Positions 7,907-17,182 of a stretch of DNA of 64,000 nucleotides are shown here, piece after piece. The notes below the pieces were generated by a model, which worked only from the letters and a program-made list of their open reading frames with translations, was not told where the DNA came from and made no database searches. A program made the position numbers and the translations under genes. Position 1 is the first letter of the stretch, and each line of letters begins with the position of its first letter. Origin of the DNA: Solirubrobacteraceae bacterium (GTDB lineage: Bacteria; Actinomycetota; Thermoleophilia; Solirubrobacterales; Solirubrobacteraceae); assembly GCA_023230855.1 (NCBI GenBank), contig JALNWQ010000002.1, positions 62,001 through 126,000 on the forward strand, in the 5' to 3' direction.

Positions 7907-10900
7907 TCAGCGTGCGATCGCCTGGAGCTGTCGCACCGCCAGCGACGACGCCGCGACCGCCGACGCGTCGTCGGCCACCGCCCCCTGCGACAGCGCCCGC
8001 AGGAACGTGCGCAACCGCTCGACGCCGTCGGCGCGGCGGGCGACGTGCGCGTCGACCGCGTCGACCGGATCGCGGTCCGGCGCGGCGGTGAGCGCCGCCG
8101 CCGCGATCGCCACCCGCGCCTCGAGCAGATCGTCGCGCAGCGCCTGCACCGCCCAGCGCAGGGTCCGGGTGGGCATCCGCAGTCCGTCCACCGTCTGGTG
8201 CAGCGGGTCGAGCCCGAGCGCGTCGGTCGTGTGGAACGCGGCCCGGGCGACCGTCGCGACCGGCCGGTCGATCGACGCGGCGCACGCGACGACGTTCGGG
8301 GCCATGTGGAGCCAGCGGCCCGCGGTGACCTCGCGCGCCAGCGGCTCGGGCGCCCCGCCGTCCAGGGCCGCCTGCAGCTCCTCGGCGCGCCGGTCGTCGA
8401 CGTCGCGCTCGTCGAGGCATCCGCGGATCTCGCGCGTGCCGTCGCGATGCGCGTCGATCGTCGCCTGCAGCGGGTCGTGACCCCGCGCGACGTGCCACCG
8501 GCTCACCGCGCGCACCGTGCTCTCGACGTCGGCCCGCAACCGCCACTGCAGGTCGGGATCGATGCCGGTCAGGGCGTCGAGCTCGCGCCACAGCCGTCGG
8601 GCGTCGGTCGCCTCGACGGTGATCCGGAACGCCCGGGCGACCCGCGCCGCGTCGACGGCGAACTCCGCCGCGCGACGCGCGACGAACGTCGGGCCCATCG
8701 CGTCGACGAGCTCGCCGGCGGCCGCGGTCGCGACGAGCTCCCGTCGCAGCGGGTGCGCGCGGACGTCCTCGGCGAACCGCTCGGCCAGCGACGCCGGGAA
8801 GTACGCCGCGAGGTCGCCGTGGAGCGCCGGGTCGTCGACGTGGTCGGACGCCAGCAGCGCCCGCGTCAGGTCGAGCTTGGCGAGCGCGACGAGGACCGCG
8901 AGCTCCGGTCGCGTCAACCCCCGACCCGCGGCGCGCCGCTCCGCCAGCTCGTCGGCGCCGGGCAGGTCGTGCACGGCCCGGTCGAGCTCCCCGCGCTCCT
9001 CGAGCGTCGTCATGAGCTCGTCGGCGGCGTACGTCCGCTCCGGGGCGCGCCGCTCCTCGCGGGTGAGGATCCTCGCCTGGGAGTAGGAGTGCGCCAGGAC
9101 GTGCTCGACGACCTCGTCGGTCACCTCCTCCAGCAGCCCGTCGCGCTCGCCCGGGTCGAGCGCCCCACGCCGGATCGCGCCGGCGAGCAGGATCTTGAGG
9201 TTCACCTCGTGGTCGGAGGAGTCGACGCCGGCGGAGTTGTCGATGAAGTCGGCGTTGATGCCACCGCCGGTCATCGCGAACTCGATCCGCGCGGCCTGGG
9301 TGAACCCCAGGTTGCCGCCCTCCCCCACGACCCGGGCCCGCAGGTCGCGGCCGTCCACCCGGATGCCGTCGGACGCCCGGTCCTGGGCGTCGGCGTCACG
9401 CTCGTGCGACGCCTTGACCACCGTGCCGATCCCCCCGTTCCACAGCAGGTCGACGGGGGCGCGCAGGATCGCCTGGATGAGCTCGTTCGGGGGCAGCTCC
9501 TCGTCGTCGATCCCGAGGGTCGCCCGGACCCGCGGGTCGATCGGGATCCGCTTGAGCGTCCGCGGGAACACCCCGCCACCGTCGCTGATGAGCGCGCGGT
9601 CGTAGTCGTCCCAGCTCGACCGTCCCAGGTCATGCAGCCGTCGACGCTCGGTCCACGACGCGACCGGGTCGACCGGGTCCGGGTCGAGGAACACGTGACG
9701 GTGGTCGTAGGCCGCCACGAGCCGCAGGCTCCGCGACAGCAACATCCCGTTGCCGAACACGTCGCCGGACATGTCGCCGATGCCGACCGCGGTGATCGGG
9801 TCGACCTCGGGGTCGACGCCCCGCTCCCGGAAGTGGCGCTTGACCGACTCCCACGCGCCGCGGGCGGTGATGCCCAGCGCCTTGTGGTCGTACCCGGCCG
9901 ATCCGCCCGACGCGAACGCGTCGCCGAGCCAGAACCCGCGACCGGTCGAGATGTCGTTGGCGACGTCCGAGAACGTCGCGGTGCCCTTGTCGGCCGCCAC
10001 GACGAGGTAGTGGTCGTCGGCGTCGAGGACCCGGACGCCGTCGGGATGGACGATCTCGCCGTCGACGAGGTCGTCGGTGACGTCGAGCAGCGCGCTGATG
10101 AACCGCACGTAGCCCGCGCGCACCGCGTCGCGCAGCGCTCCGGCGTCGGTCGGCGCGTCGCGCAGGAGGAACCCGCCCTTCGCCCCGGCGGGGACGATCA
10201 CCGCGTTCTTCACCATCTGGGCGCGCATGAGCCCGAGCACCTCGGTGCGGAAGTCCGCGCGGTCCGACCACCGCAGCCCGCCGCGGGCGATCATCCCGCC
10301 GCGCAGGTGGACGCCCTCGACGTCCGGGGCGTGGACGTAGATCTCCCACAGCGGCGTCGGACGCGGGATCGCCGGGACCTCGTCGCTGCGGAGCTTGAAC
10401 GCGATCGCCTGTCGCCCCGGCCGGTACGCGTTGGTGCGGTACGTCGCGTCGACGAGCTGCAGCTGGTTGCGGAGGATCCGGTCGTGGTCGAGCTGCGGCA
10501 CGTCGTCGAGCAGCTCCAGGATCTCGTCGCGCAGCTCCGCCTCCGCCGCCTCGTCGCGCGGCGCGTCCGGCCCGCCGACGCGGTCGGCCCCGAACCGCAG
10601 CTCGAAGTACCGCACGAGCCGCTGCACGATCTCGGGGTGCTGGACGATGACCTCGTTCTGGTACCGCTCGGTGTACCGCGACCCGATCCGCTGCCGGTAG
10701 CTGCGGTACGCCCGCAACGCCTCGAGCCGCTCGTGGTCGAGGCCCGCCGTCACGACGAGCCTGTTGAGCGGATCGGACTCGGTCTCGCCCCGCCAGACCG
10801 CGTCGATCGCGGCCGCGACCCGGTCGCCGACCTCGTCGAGGTCGAGCGGCTCGCCGTCCGGGCCCAGCACGCCGAAGTCCTGCACCCACAGCGGCTCGGC

Positions 10901-12715
10901 CTGGCGCAGGCGGGTCGGACGCTCCTCGACGACGTGCAGCCCGAGGTGCTCGAGGATCGGCATCGCCCGCGACAGCTCGACCTTCGCGCCGCGCACGACG
11001 AACGCCACGCGGGTGAGGTCGGTCCGCTCGCCCTCGTTGGCCTCGTGCTTGAGCGTCACGACGAGCTGCTCCCCGCCGGTCGTCAGGCGCTCGAGTGCCT
11101 CGACGTCGCGGACCGCCACCGTCGGGTCGACCCCGGCCTTGTACTGCCCGGGGAGCCGGCCCGCCCAGCGGGCGGCGAGCACCGGGCCGCGCTCCTCCCC
11201 GACGCGCTCCACCAGCGCCTCCCGCAGCCGGTCGTCCCAGCTTCGCGCGAGCGTGGCGGCGGCCCGCTCGAGCGCGTCCGCGTCGACCTCGCGCAGCCCC
11301 GCCGGGTTGTACGCCCGCAGGTGCAGCTGGACGTGGTCGCCCTCGCCGAGCACCTCGTGGGCGGACACGTCGGACGCGCCGAACCGGTCGCGGACGAGGT
11401 CCGACAGGCCGTCGCGGACCATCGCGTCGTAGGACGGGCGCGGCACCGCCAGCACGACCGTCGCCGCGCGACCGTCGACGCTCGTGCGGGACCGCAGCGC
11501 CACCTCGCCCGGGGTCAGGTCGACGAGCGCCATGAGCGTGCGGCGCAGGTCCTCGACCGACAGCGCGAACAGCTCCTCCTTCGGGAACCCGTCGAAGAGC
11601 GTGACGAGCGCCTTCCAGTCGTGCGACCCGGGCAGGAGCCGCTCCGCGTGCAGCACCCGCAGCAGCGTCCCGCGCAGCAGCGGGGTCTCCGACGACGGCG
11701 TGGCGTACGCCCGAGACCCGAAGAGCAGCACGATCCGCCGCAGCGTCGGCTCGCCGTCCGGCCCGGTCACCCGGACCGCGATGTCCTCCATCCGGACGCG
11801 TCGGTGGACCGGCGACAACGCCATCGTGTGCCCCAGCACGATGCGGTCGCCGCCCGCGATCCGTCGGACCGTGCGGTCGGCGGGCGCGTCGATCGGGTCG
11901 CGGCCCGCGTCGGCCGCCGCCCCGTCGGCGAGGACCCCGAGGCCGCTGCCGGGGATCGGCGCGCCGTCGGGCAGCGCGTGGTCGGCGGCCCCGAGCAGCA
12001 CCGCGTTGTCGTCCGCGAGCCAGCGCAGGAACGCCGCGACCTCGTCGGCGTCGTCGGTCGACGTCCCGGCGCCCAGCTCCCCCTCGGCGCGGTCGCGGGC
12101 GTCCGGCTCGGTGACGCCGTCGCCGGCCTCGTCGCCCAGCGCCGCCGCCACGTCCCCCATCCTGCGGCGCAGCGCGTCGAACGCGTCCACCACCGTCCGG
12201 GCGTCGATCAACGCACCGCGGATCTCGTCCTCCAGCGCGGCGATCTCGGTGGCGTCGAGCCGCCGGTCGAGCTCGACGTGGACGAGCGACTCCCGCACCG
12301 CGGCCGTCGGCGCGACGATCCGCAGGCCGCCGTCGTCCGGGTCGCGCTCGAGGCCGACGATCGGGTGCCGCATCGCCCGCGGCCGCAGCCCGCGTCCCCG
12401 GAGGCGCTCGACGATCGTGTCGACGAGGAACGGCTGGTCGGGCGCGCTCGTCTGCAGGACCGTGCCCGGGGTGACGTACCCGTGGCGCTCCGCCGTCGGG
12501 TTGAACGAGCGCACCGCGACCGTCGCGGCGCCCCGCGACGCCACGAGGTCGACGAGGCCGCCCGCGATCGCGTCGACCGTCGCGTCGTCGTGCTCGTCCG
12601 TCGGCGTGCCCCGGCGGGCGAGCTCGTGCGCGACCGCGGCGAGCGCCCGGCCGCGGGCGGCGTCGTCCCCGGTCCGGGCGGCGCTGACGCGGTCGGGCGT
12701 CGGGTCGGGCGTCAC
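7907..12715 (-). CDS. gdhB: NAD-dependent glutamate dehydrogenase, large (about 180 kDa) class
   Basis: A 1602-residue protein of the large bacterial NAD-GDH family, which turns glutamate into 2-oxoglutarate and ammonia. The N-terminal half is the regulatory region with ACT-like segments (LVDTIVERLRGRGL, FPKEELFALSVEDLRRTL). The catalytic part in the second half shows HLRGGMIARGGLRWSDR, MVKNAVIVPAGAKGGF with the substrate lysines, and GRGFWLGDAFASGGSAGYDH. A GGAGGGG at 12721-12727 lies five bases from the GTG at 12715, which settles this start over a longer frame from 12769. The length is normal for the class. This enzyme usually serves glutamate catabolism and fits with pckG and glutamine synthetase elsewhere in the window. 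Confidence 0.93.
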   Translation of the reverse strand: MTPDPTPDRVSAARTGDDAARGRALAAVAHELARRGTPTDEHDDATVDAIAGGLVDLVASRGAATVAVRSFNPTAERHGYVTPGTVLQTSAPDQPFLVDTIVERLRGRGLRPRAMRHPIVGLERDPDDGGLRIVAPTAAVRESLVHVELDRRLDATEIAALEDEIRGALIDARTVVDAFDALRRRMGDVAAALGDEAGDGVTEPDARDRAEGELGAGTSTDDADEVAAFLRWLADDNAVLLGAADHALPDGAPIPGSGLGVLADGAAADAGRDPIDAPADRTVRRIAGGDRIVLGHTMALSPVHRRVRMEDIAVRVTGPDGEPTLRRIVLLFGSRAYATPSSETPLLRGTLLRVLHAERLLPGSHDWKALVTLFDGFPKEELFALSVEDLRRTLMALVDLTPGEVALRSRTSVDGRAATVVLAVPRPSYDAMVRDGLSDLVRDRFGASDVSAHEVLGEGDHVQLHLRAYNPAGLREVDADALERAAATLARSWDDRLREALVERVGEERGPVLAARWAGRLPGQYKAGVDPTVAVRDVEALERLTTGGEQLVVTLKHEANEGERTDLTRVAFVVRGAKVELSRAMPILEHLGLHVVEERPTRLRQAEPLWVQDFGVLGPDGEPLDLDEVGDRVAAAIDAVWRGETESDPLNRLVVTAGLDHERLEALRAYRSYRQRIGSRYTERYQNEVIVQHPEIVQRLVRYFELRFGADRVGGPDAPRDEAAEAELRDEILELLDDVPQLDHDRILRNQLQLVDATYRTNAYRPGRQAIAFKLRSDEVPAIPRPTPLWEIYVHAPDVEGVHLRGGMIARGGLRWSDRADFRTEVLGLMRAQMVKNAVIVPAGAKGGFLLRDAPTDAGALRDAVRAGYVRFISALLDVTDDLVDGEIVHPDGVRVLDADDHYLVVAADKGTATFSDVANDISTGRGFWLGDAFASGGSAGYDHKALGITARGAWESVKRHFRERGVDPEVDPITAVGIGDMSGDVFGNGMLLSRSLRLVAAYDHRHVFLDPDPVDPVASWTERRRLHDLGRSSWDDYDRALISDGGGVFPRTLKRIPIDPRVRATLGIDDEELPPNELIQAILRAPVDLLWNGGIGTVVKASHERDADAQDRASDGIRVDGRDLRARVVGEGGNLGFTQAARIEFAMTGGGINADFIDNSAGVDSSDHEVNLKILLAGAIRRGALDPGERDGLLEEVTDEVVEHVLAHSYSQARILTREERRAPERTYAADELMTTLEERGELDRAVHDLPGADELAERRAAGRGLTRPELAVLVALAKLDLTRALLASDHVDDPALHGDLAAYFPASLAERFAEDVRAHPLRRELVATAAAGELVDAMGPTFVARRAAEFAVDAARVARAFRITVEATDARRLWRELDALTGIDPDLQWRLRADVESTVRAVSRWHVARGHDPLQATIDAHRDGTREIRGCLDERDVDDRRAEELQAALDGGAPEPLAREVTAGRWLHMAPNVVACAASIDRPVATVARAAFHTTDALGLDPLHQTVDGLRMPTRTLRWAVQALRDDLLEARVAIAAAALTAAPDRDPVDAVDAHVARRADGVERLRTFLRALSQGAVADDASAVAASSLAVRQLQAIAR

Positions 12716-12836
12716 GGCATCCCCTCCATCGGCGGTGTGGCCCGACTCCGGGCCCTGGGCGAACCTCACCCGACCCTAGTCCGCCCGCGCCGCGCCGTGT
12801 CGCCGCCCGGTGATCGATGCAGCTACCGTTGCGGCG

Positions 12837-14360
12837 GTGCGTCGCCTCTCGCTGCTGGTGTTCGTCGTCGGCGCGGGGAGCCTCGGCGCCGAGATGGCCG
12901 CCGCCCGGCTGCTCGCGCCGTACTTCGGCGACTCGACGATCATCTGGGCCAACACCATCGGCGTGTGCCTCATCGCGCTGGCGGTCGGCCACTGGGTCGG
13001 CGGCCGGTTCGCCGACCGGCACCCCCACCTGCAGGGCCTGCAGGTCCTGACGCTGCTGGCGTCCGGGATGCTCGCGCTCGTGCCGCTCGTCGCCGGGCCG
13101 CTCCTGCACCTGGCGGTCGGGGCGTTCGACCGGATCGACGCCGGCGCGTTCGTCGGGTCGCTCCTCGGGTCGCTGACGCTCATCGCGCTGCCGCTGGTGC
13201 TCATCGGCGCGGCGAGCCCGTGGGCGGCGAAGCTCGCGGTGACCGACCTCCACACCACCGGCGAGACCGTCGGCCGGCTCAGCGCGATCGGCACCGCCGG
13301 CAGCCTCGTCGGGACGTTCGTCGCCGCGCTCGTCCTCATCCCGTTCGTCGGCACGCAGCGGACGTTCATCGTCCTCGCCCTCCTCATGACCCTCGTCGCG
13401 GTCGTCGGCCTGCCGCGCCGGGCCTGGCTCGTCCCGGTCGCGCTGGCCGCGATGCTCGCCCTGCCGCCCGGGGTGACGAAGCCCGCGTCCGGGGACGACA
13501 AGGTCCTCGACGAGGCCGAGACGCTGTACCAGTACGCCCGCGTCATCGAGCACCCGGTGATCGACGACGCGACCGGCCGACGCACCGTCGAGCGGCGGCT
13601 GGAGCTCAACGAGGGCCAGGCGATCCACTCGGTGTGGCGCGCCGACACGGTGCTCACCGGCAACTACTGGGACGGCTACCAGGTGCTGCCGTTCACGTCG
13701 CGCTCCGGCCCGCCCCGACGGATCGCGATGCTCGGCAACGCCGGGGGCACCGTGGCGCGCGCGTCGCTGCGGTTCTTCCCGGACGTGCGGTTCGACGGGG
13801 TGGAGATCGACGGGCGCGTGTCGCGGATGGGCCGCGAGTGGCTCGGGATGCCCGCCGACGACCCGCGCCTGACCGTCCACACCGCCGACGCCCGCCCGTT
13901 CCTGCGCCGCGAGGGCCCGTCGTACGACGTCATCGGCGTCGACGCCTACCGCCAGCCCTACATCCCGTACTACCTCACGACCCGCGAGTTCTTCGCCGAG
14001 GTCCGCGACCGCCTCACCCCGGACGGGGTCGTGATCGTGAACATCGGGCATCCCGAGGACAGCGACCAGCTGGAGCGGGTCCTCACCCGGACGGTCCGCA
14101 CGGCCCTGCCCCACGCCGTCCGCTGGGCGGTCCGCCGGACGAACACGCTGCTCGTCGCGTCGCGCGCGCCACTGTCGGCCGAGCGGCTCCGCGCCGCGGT
14201 CCCGACCCTGCCCGCCGAGCTGCGCGCGGTCGCCCTCGACGCGGCCGCGGGACTGGAGCCCCCGCTCGACGGCGGCGACGTCTTCACCGACGACCGCGCC
14301 CCGGTCGAGTGGCTCATCGACGGCTCGATCGTGAGCTACGCGGCGGGTGGCGGGACGTAG
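12837..14360 (+). CDS. Fused membrane domain / spermidine-synthase-like protein
   Basis: About 507 residues. The first 200 form six or seven membrane segments, beginning LSLLVFVVGAGSLGAEMAAA and including PLVLIGAASPWAAKLAV, as in the fused MFS/SpeE-type proteins. The C-terminal part is a Rossmann methyltransferase-like fold: MLGNAGGTVARASLRFFP, then VEIDGRVSRMGREWL and SYDVIGVDAYRQPYIPYYL, matching aminopropyltransferase motifs I-III. The motif I glycine loop is present. Whether it makes spermidine is not known; fused versions often lack proven polyamine synthase activity. I prefer GTG 12837, where the first helix starts; GTG 12810 is an alternative. A GC-rich hairpin follows the stop. Confidence 0.88.
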   Translation: MRRLSLLVFVVGAGSLGAEMAAARLLAPYFGDSTIIWANTIGVCLIALAVGHWVGGRFADRHPHLQGLQVLTLLASGMLALVPLVAGPLLHLAVGAFDRIDAGAFVGSLLGSLTLIALPLVLIGAASPWAAKLAVTDLHTTGETVGRLSAIGTAGSLVGTFVAALVLIPFVGTQRTFIVLALLMTLVAVVGLPRRAWLVPVALAAMLALPPGVTKPASGDDKVLDEAETLYQYARVIEHPVIDDATGRRTVERRLELNEGQAIHSVWRADTVLTGNYWDGYQVLPFTSRSGPPRRIAMLGNAGGTVARASLRFFPDVRFDGVEIDGRVSRMGREWLGMPADDPRLTVHTADARPFLRREGPSYDVIGVDAYRQPYIPYYLTTREFFAEVRDRLTPDGVVIVNIGHPEDSDQLERVLTRTVRTALPHAVRWAVRRTNTLLVASRAPLSAERLRAAVPTLPAELRAVALDAAAGLEPPLDGGDVFTDDRAPVEWLIDGSIVSYAAGGGT

Positions 14361-14367
14361 GTCGACC

Positions 14368-14397
14368 GGGCGGGGCGCCGCGCGACCCGCCCCGCCC
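14368..14397 (+). terminator. Hairpin after the spermidine-synthase-like gene
   Basis: GGGCGGGGCG at 14368-14377 pairs perfectly with CGCCCCGCCC at 14388-14397 around a 10-base loop, starting eight bases after the stop codon. It separates the upstream gene from the alcohol dehydrogenase unit. No T-tract follows, so termination is inferred. Confidence 0.45.
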
Positions 14398-14512
14398 GAC
14401 GGGCGTCCCGGAGCCGCGGACGCGACCGTGGTCGTGGTCGGGAGCCGATAGCGTGGCGGCCACCGGGGCCCGCCCCCGGCCCGTCCCCCCGACCCGTGGA
14501 GCACGACCCCCG

Positions 14513-15676
14513 ATGAAGATCCGCGCCGCCGTCCTCGAGGAGTTCGGTCAGCCCCTCGCCATCCGCGACGTCGACCTGGCCGAGCCGCGGGCCGGCGAGG
14601 TCCTCGTCCGCCTCGTCGCCTGCGGGGTGTGCCACACCGACCTCTACACCGCGTCGGGCGCCGACCCGACCGGGTACGCGCCCGCCGTCCTCGGGCACGA
14701 GGGGGCCGGGGTCGTCGAGAAGGTCGGCGACGGGGTGACGCTCGTGCGGCCCGGGGACCACGTCGTGACGCTCTTCGCGCCGGAGTGCGGCGAGTGCGTC
14801 CACTGCGCCGACCCGCGGACGAACCGCTGCACCGCGATCCGCGACCACCAGAACGCCGGCTACCTCCCCGACGGCACCACCCGCCTGTCGCTCGACGGCG
14901 AGCCGCTGCGGCACTTCATGGGCACCTCGACGTTCGCCGAGTACACCGTGATGCCCGAGATCGCGCTGGCCAGGATCGACAAGGCCGCCCCGTTGGAGGG
15001 CGCGTCGATCTTCGCGTGCGGCCTGTCGACCGGCCTCGGCGCCGCGATGTACACGTCGAAGGTCGAGTCGGGCGCGACCGTCGCGGTGTTCGGGTGCGGC
15101 CTCGTCGGGCTCGGCGCGGTCGCCGGCGCCCGCATCCAGGGCGCGGGGCGCATCATCGCGATCGACCTCGCCGACGTGCGCCTGCAGAGCGCCCGCCACC
15201 ACGGCGCCACCGACCTGGTGCGCGTCGTCGCCGACGCCCCGGGCGGCGGCGAGGCCCGCGACGGCGCCGACGGGGCGCTGGAGACGTCCGACCCGGTCGC
15301 CTGGATCAAGGCGCAGACGGGCGGGTTCGGCGTCGACCACACGTTCGAGGCGACGGGCAGCGTCGCGGTGATGGGCCAGGCGGTCGAGGCGGCCCGCGAG
15401 GCGTGGGGCGTCGCGACGATGATCGGCGTCGCCGGCAAGGGCGAGACGCTCGACATCGTGCCGCGGCTGCTCATCACCGGCCGCCGCGTCACCGGCTCGT
15501 CGTTCGGTGGCGTCAAGGGCCGCAGCCAGGTCCCCCACCTCGTCGACCTGTGGCTCCGCGGCGACGTCGACGTGCCGGCGATGCTCAGCCACCGCATCAC
15601 CCTGGACGAGGTCAACCACGGGTTCGACCTCATGCACCACCAGGACGGCATCCGCTCGATCATCGACTTCGCCTGA
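14513..15676 (+). CDS. Zinc alcohol dehydrogenase, S-(hydroxymethyl)mycothiol dehydrogenase-like
   Basis: A 387-residue class III-type medium-chain alcohol dehydrogenase. Catalytic zinc ligands are seen in CGVCHTD (Cys40) and GHEGAG (His62). The structural zinc loop has Cys92, 95, 98 and 106. The Rossmann motif is VFGCGLVGLGAV. FMGTSTFAEYTVMPEIALAR is typical of formaldehyde/thiol-adduct dehydrogenases. An MBL-fold hydrolase gene follows after 104 bases. That pairing is characteristic of actinobacterial formaldehyde removal using mycothiol: the dehydrogenase oxidises the hydroxymethyl adduct and the hydrolase may release formate. The substrate thiol is inferred from context. ATG 14513 gives the expected N-terminus. 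Confidence 0.85.
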   Translation: MKIRAAVLEEFGQPLAIRDVDLAEPRAGEVLVRLVACGVCHTDLYTASGADPTGYAPAVLGHEGAGVVEKVGDGVTLVRPGDHVVTLFAPECGECVHCADPRTNRCTAIRDHQNAGYLPDGTTRLSLDGEPLRHFMGTSTFAEYTVMPEIALARIDKAAPLEGASIFACGLSTGLGAAMYTSKVESGATVAVFGCGLVGLGAVAGARIQGAGRIIAIDLADVRLQSARHHGATDLVRVVADAPGGGEARDGADGALETSDPVAWIKAQTGGFGVDHTFEATGSVAVMGQAVEAAREAWGVATMIGVAGKGETLDIVPRLLITGRRVTGSSFGGVKGRSQVPHLVDLWLRGDVDVPAMLSHRITLDEVNHGFDLMHHQDGIRSIIDFA

Positions 15677-15780
15677 CCGTCCCCGGCGTCGCCGCGAGCG
15701 CCCGCGACGCAGAGGCCGACCCCCGCCCCCCGGCGCCGCCGCGCCACCCGTCCGTTCCCCCTCCGACCCAGGAGCCCCGC

Positions 15781-16572
15781 ATGACCCGGTCCCCGCTGAT
15801 CGTCACCACCGAGAGCACCGAGTGGCTGACCAACAGCTACCTCGTCGCCGACCGCCCCGGCGGGCGGGGCGTCATCGTCGACTCCAATGGCGTGCTCGCC
15901 CCGTTGCTCGACGCGGCCCGCGAGCACGACGTGACGATCGAGAAGCTCGTCCTCACCCACCACCACTGGGACCACGTCGTGTCGCACGCCGAGGACGCCG
16001 AGGCCGCCGGTGGCGTGCCCGTGGTGGCGGCCGCCGAGACGGCGACCCTCGTCGAGGGCGTCGACGAGACGTACGCCGACGGCGACGTGCTGCGGGTCGG
16101 CGACCTGCGGATCGAGGCCCGTCACACCCCCGGTCACTGCTCCGACCACCACGCGCTCGTCGTGACGGTGGAGGGTCAGGACGGCCCGCCGACGCTCTTC
16201 TCGGCGGACGTCCTCTTCAAGGGCACCGTCGGCGGCACGTTCAACGGCGGCCCGACGGGCTTCGCCCAGCTGCGCACCGCGATCACCGAGCGGTTCGCCG
16301 ACCTGCCGGACGACACCGACGTGCGACCCGGGCACCGCGAGCCGACGACCCTCGGCGCGGAGCGGTCCGACAACCCGTTCCTGCGGGTCTGGTCCGGCGT
16401 CGACCCCGAGGGCGACGAGCCGGTGACGATCGTCGACCTGCGCGAGGACCTCGACGGCCCGGCGACGCTCGTCCTGTGGGCCCCCGACTACGACGGCGGC
16501 AACAAGGCGTGGGTGCGCTACGCCGACGGCCGCGACGTCATCGTCGGCGGGTCCCGCGTCAAGCGCGACTGA
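15781..16572 (+). CDS. MBL-fold metallo-hydrolase, probable partner of the thiol-adduct dehydrogenase
   Basis: A 263-residue metallo-beta-lactamase-fold hydrolase. The metal motif is THHHWDH (His60, His62, Asp64, His65), followed by TPGHCSDHHALVV and FSADVLFKGTVGG with the bridging Asp, and a late DVRPGHREPT histidine. The first 200 residues form the hydrolase; a C-terminal extension of about 50 residues (VTIVDLREDLDGPATLVLWA) is added. Glyoxalase II-like enzymes of this sort split acyl-thiol esters. The position after the class III dehydrogenase suggests S-formylmycothiol or similar as substrate (inference). ATG 15781 follows a CAGGAG at 15770-15775. Confidence 0.87.
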   Translation: MTRSPLIVTTESTEWLTNSYLVADRPGGRGVIVDSNGVLAPLLDAAREHDVTIEKLVLTHHHWDHVVSHAEDAEAAGGVPVVAAAETATLVEGVDETYADGDVLRVGDLRIEARHTPGHCSDHHALVVTVEGQDGPPTLFSADVLFKGTVGGTFNGGPTGFAQLRTAITERFADLPDDTDVRPGHREPTTLGAERSDNPFLRVWSGVDPEGDEPVTIVDLREDLDGPATLVLWAPDYDGGNKAWVRYADGRDVIVGGSRVKRD

Positions 16573-16580
16573 CGCGACGC

Positions 16581-16660
16581 GGGCAGCGGCTCAGGACACG
16601 GACCGGGCGCGGGTCGGCGCGGGCAGCGGCTCAGGACACGGACCGGGCGCGGGTCGGCGC
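16581..16660. repeat. Exact 40-bp tandem duplication
   Basis: The 40 bases at 16581-16620 are repeated without change at 16621-16660, just after the hydrolase stop. The unit begins GGGCAGCGGCTCAGGACACG. It is unrelated to the palindromes further right. No gene is seen between 16573 and 17182; that 610-base stretch holds this duplication, then the palindrome cluster at 16810-16994. Confidence 0.95.
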
Positions 16661-16809
16661 GGCGTCGGTCGAACGCGGCCCGACGGACGGACGGGCGGCG
16701 CGGTTCGCGGAGAAGCGGGCGGGTCGACCGCGAAAGGGTGGGCCGGTCGGCGCAGCGGACAGGCGGCAGCGACCGACGCGTGACCCCGACCCGGGCCGAG
16801 CCACGCCGC

Positions 16810-16994
16810 GGGCCGGATCCGACACGCCAGGACGAGCACGATCCGGCCCACGTCCTCGCACGGTCCCCGGCCCGACGCCTTGGGCCGGATCCGACTCGCC
16901 AGGACGAGCACGATCCGACCCACGTCCTGGCACGGTCCCGGCCCGAGGCCTTGGGGCCGGATCCGACACGCCAGGACGAGCACGATCCGGCCCA
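16810..16994. repeat. Palindrome family A, left cluster (three copies, 72-bp pitch)
   Basis: Three copies at 16810-16850, 16882-16922 and 16954-16994. Each has the arm GGGCCGGATC, a 20-base loop ending GACGAGCAC, and the arm GATCCGGCCC. The second copy has one changed base in the right arm and one in the loop. Copies start exactly 72 bases apart, and the spacers (CACGTCCT..., ...CGGTCCC...) are also similar, so a 72-bp unit was amplified. The same family recurs right of the following gene at 18154-18267. Sequence and spacing are directly visible; function is unknown. Confidence 0.93.
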
Positions 16995-17182
16995 TGTCCG
17001 GGACCGATGCTCGTGCGAGCGCATGCGACGCGGTGCGTTGCAGCCACGGGCAGTCGATCCGACCGGCTTTGCGCCGGCCCCTACCAGCGAGGCGGGGCCC
17101 GCAGATTCGCGACAGGACCGGTGCCGGATCGTCGCTGTTCCGGCGTGGAGTCGTCACGCTCGAGCACGCCAGGATCGACGGC

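Noticed and set aside
8045..15676. Very long open frames opposite and across NAD-GDH and neighbours
   Set aside because: They are GC-driven shadows: Arg/Gly/Pro-rich translations without any family motif, while the real genes carry clear domains.
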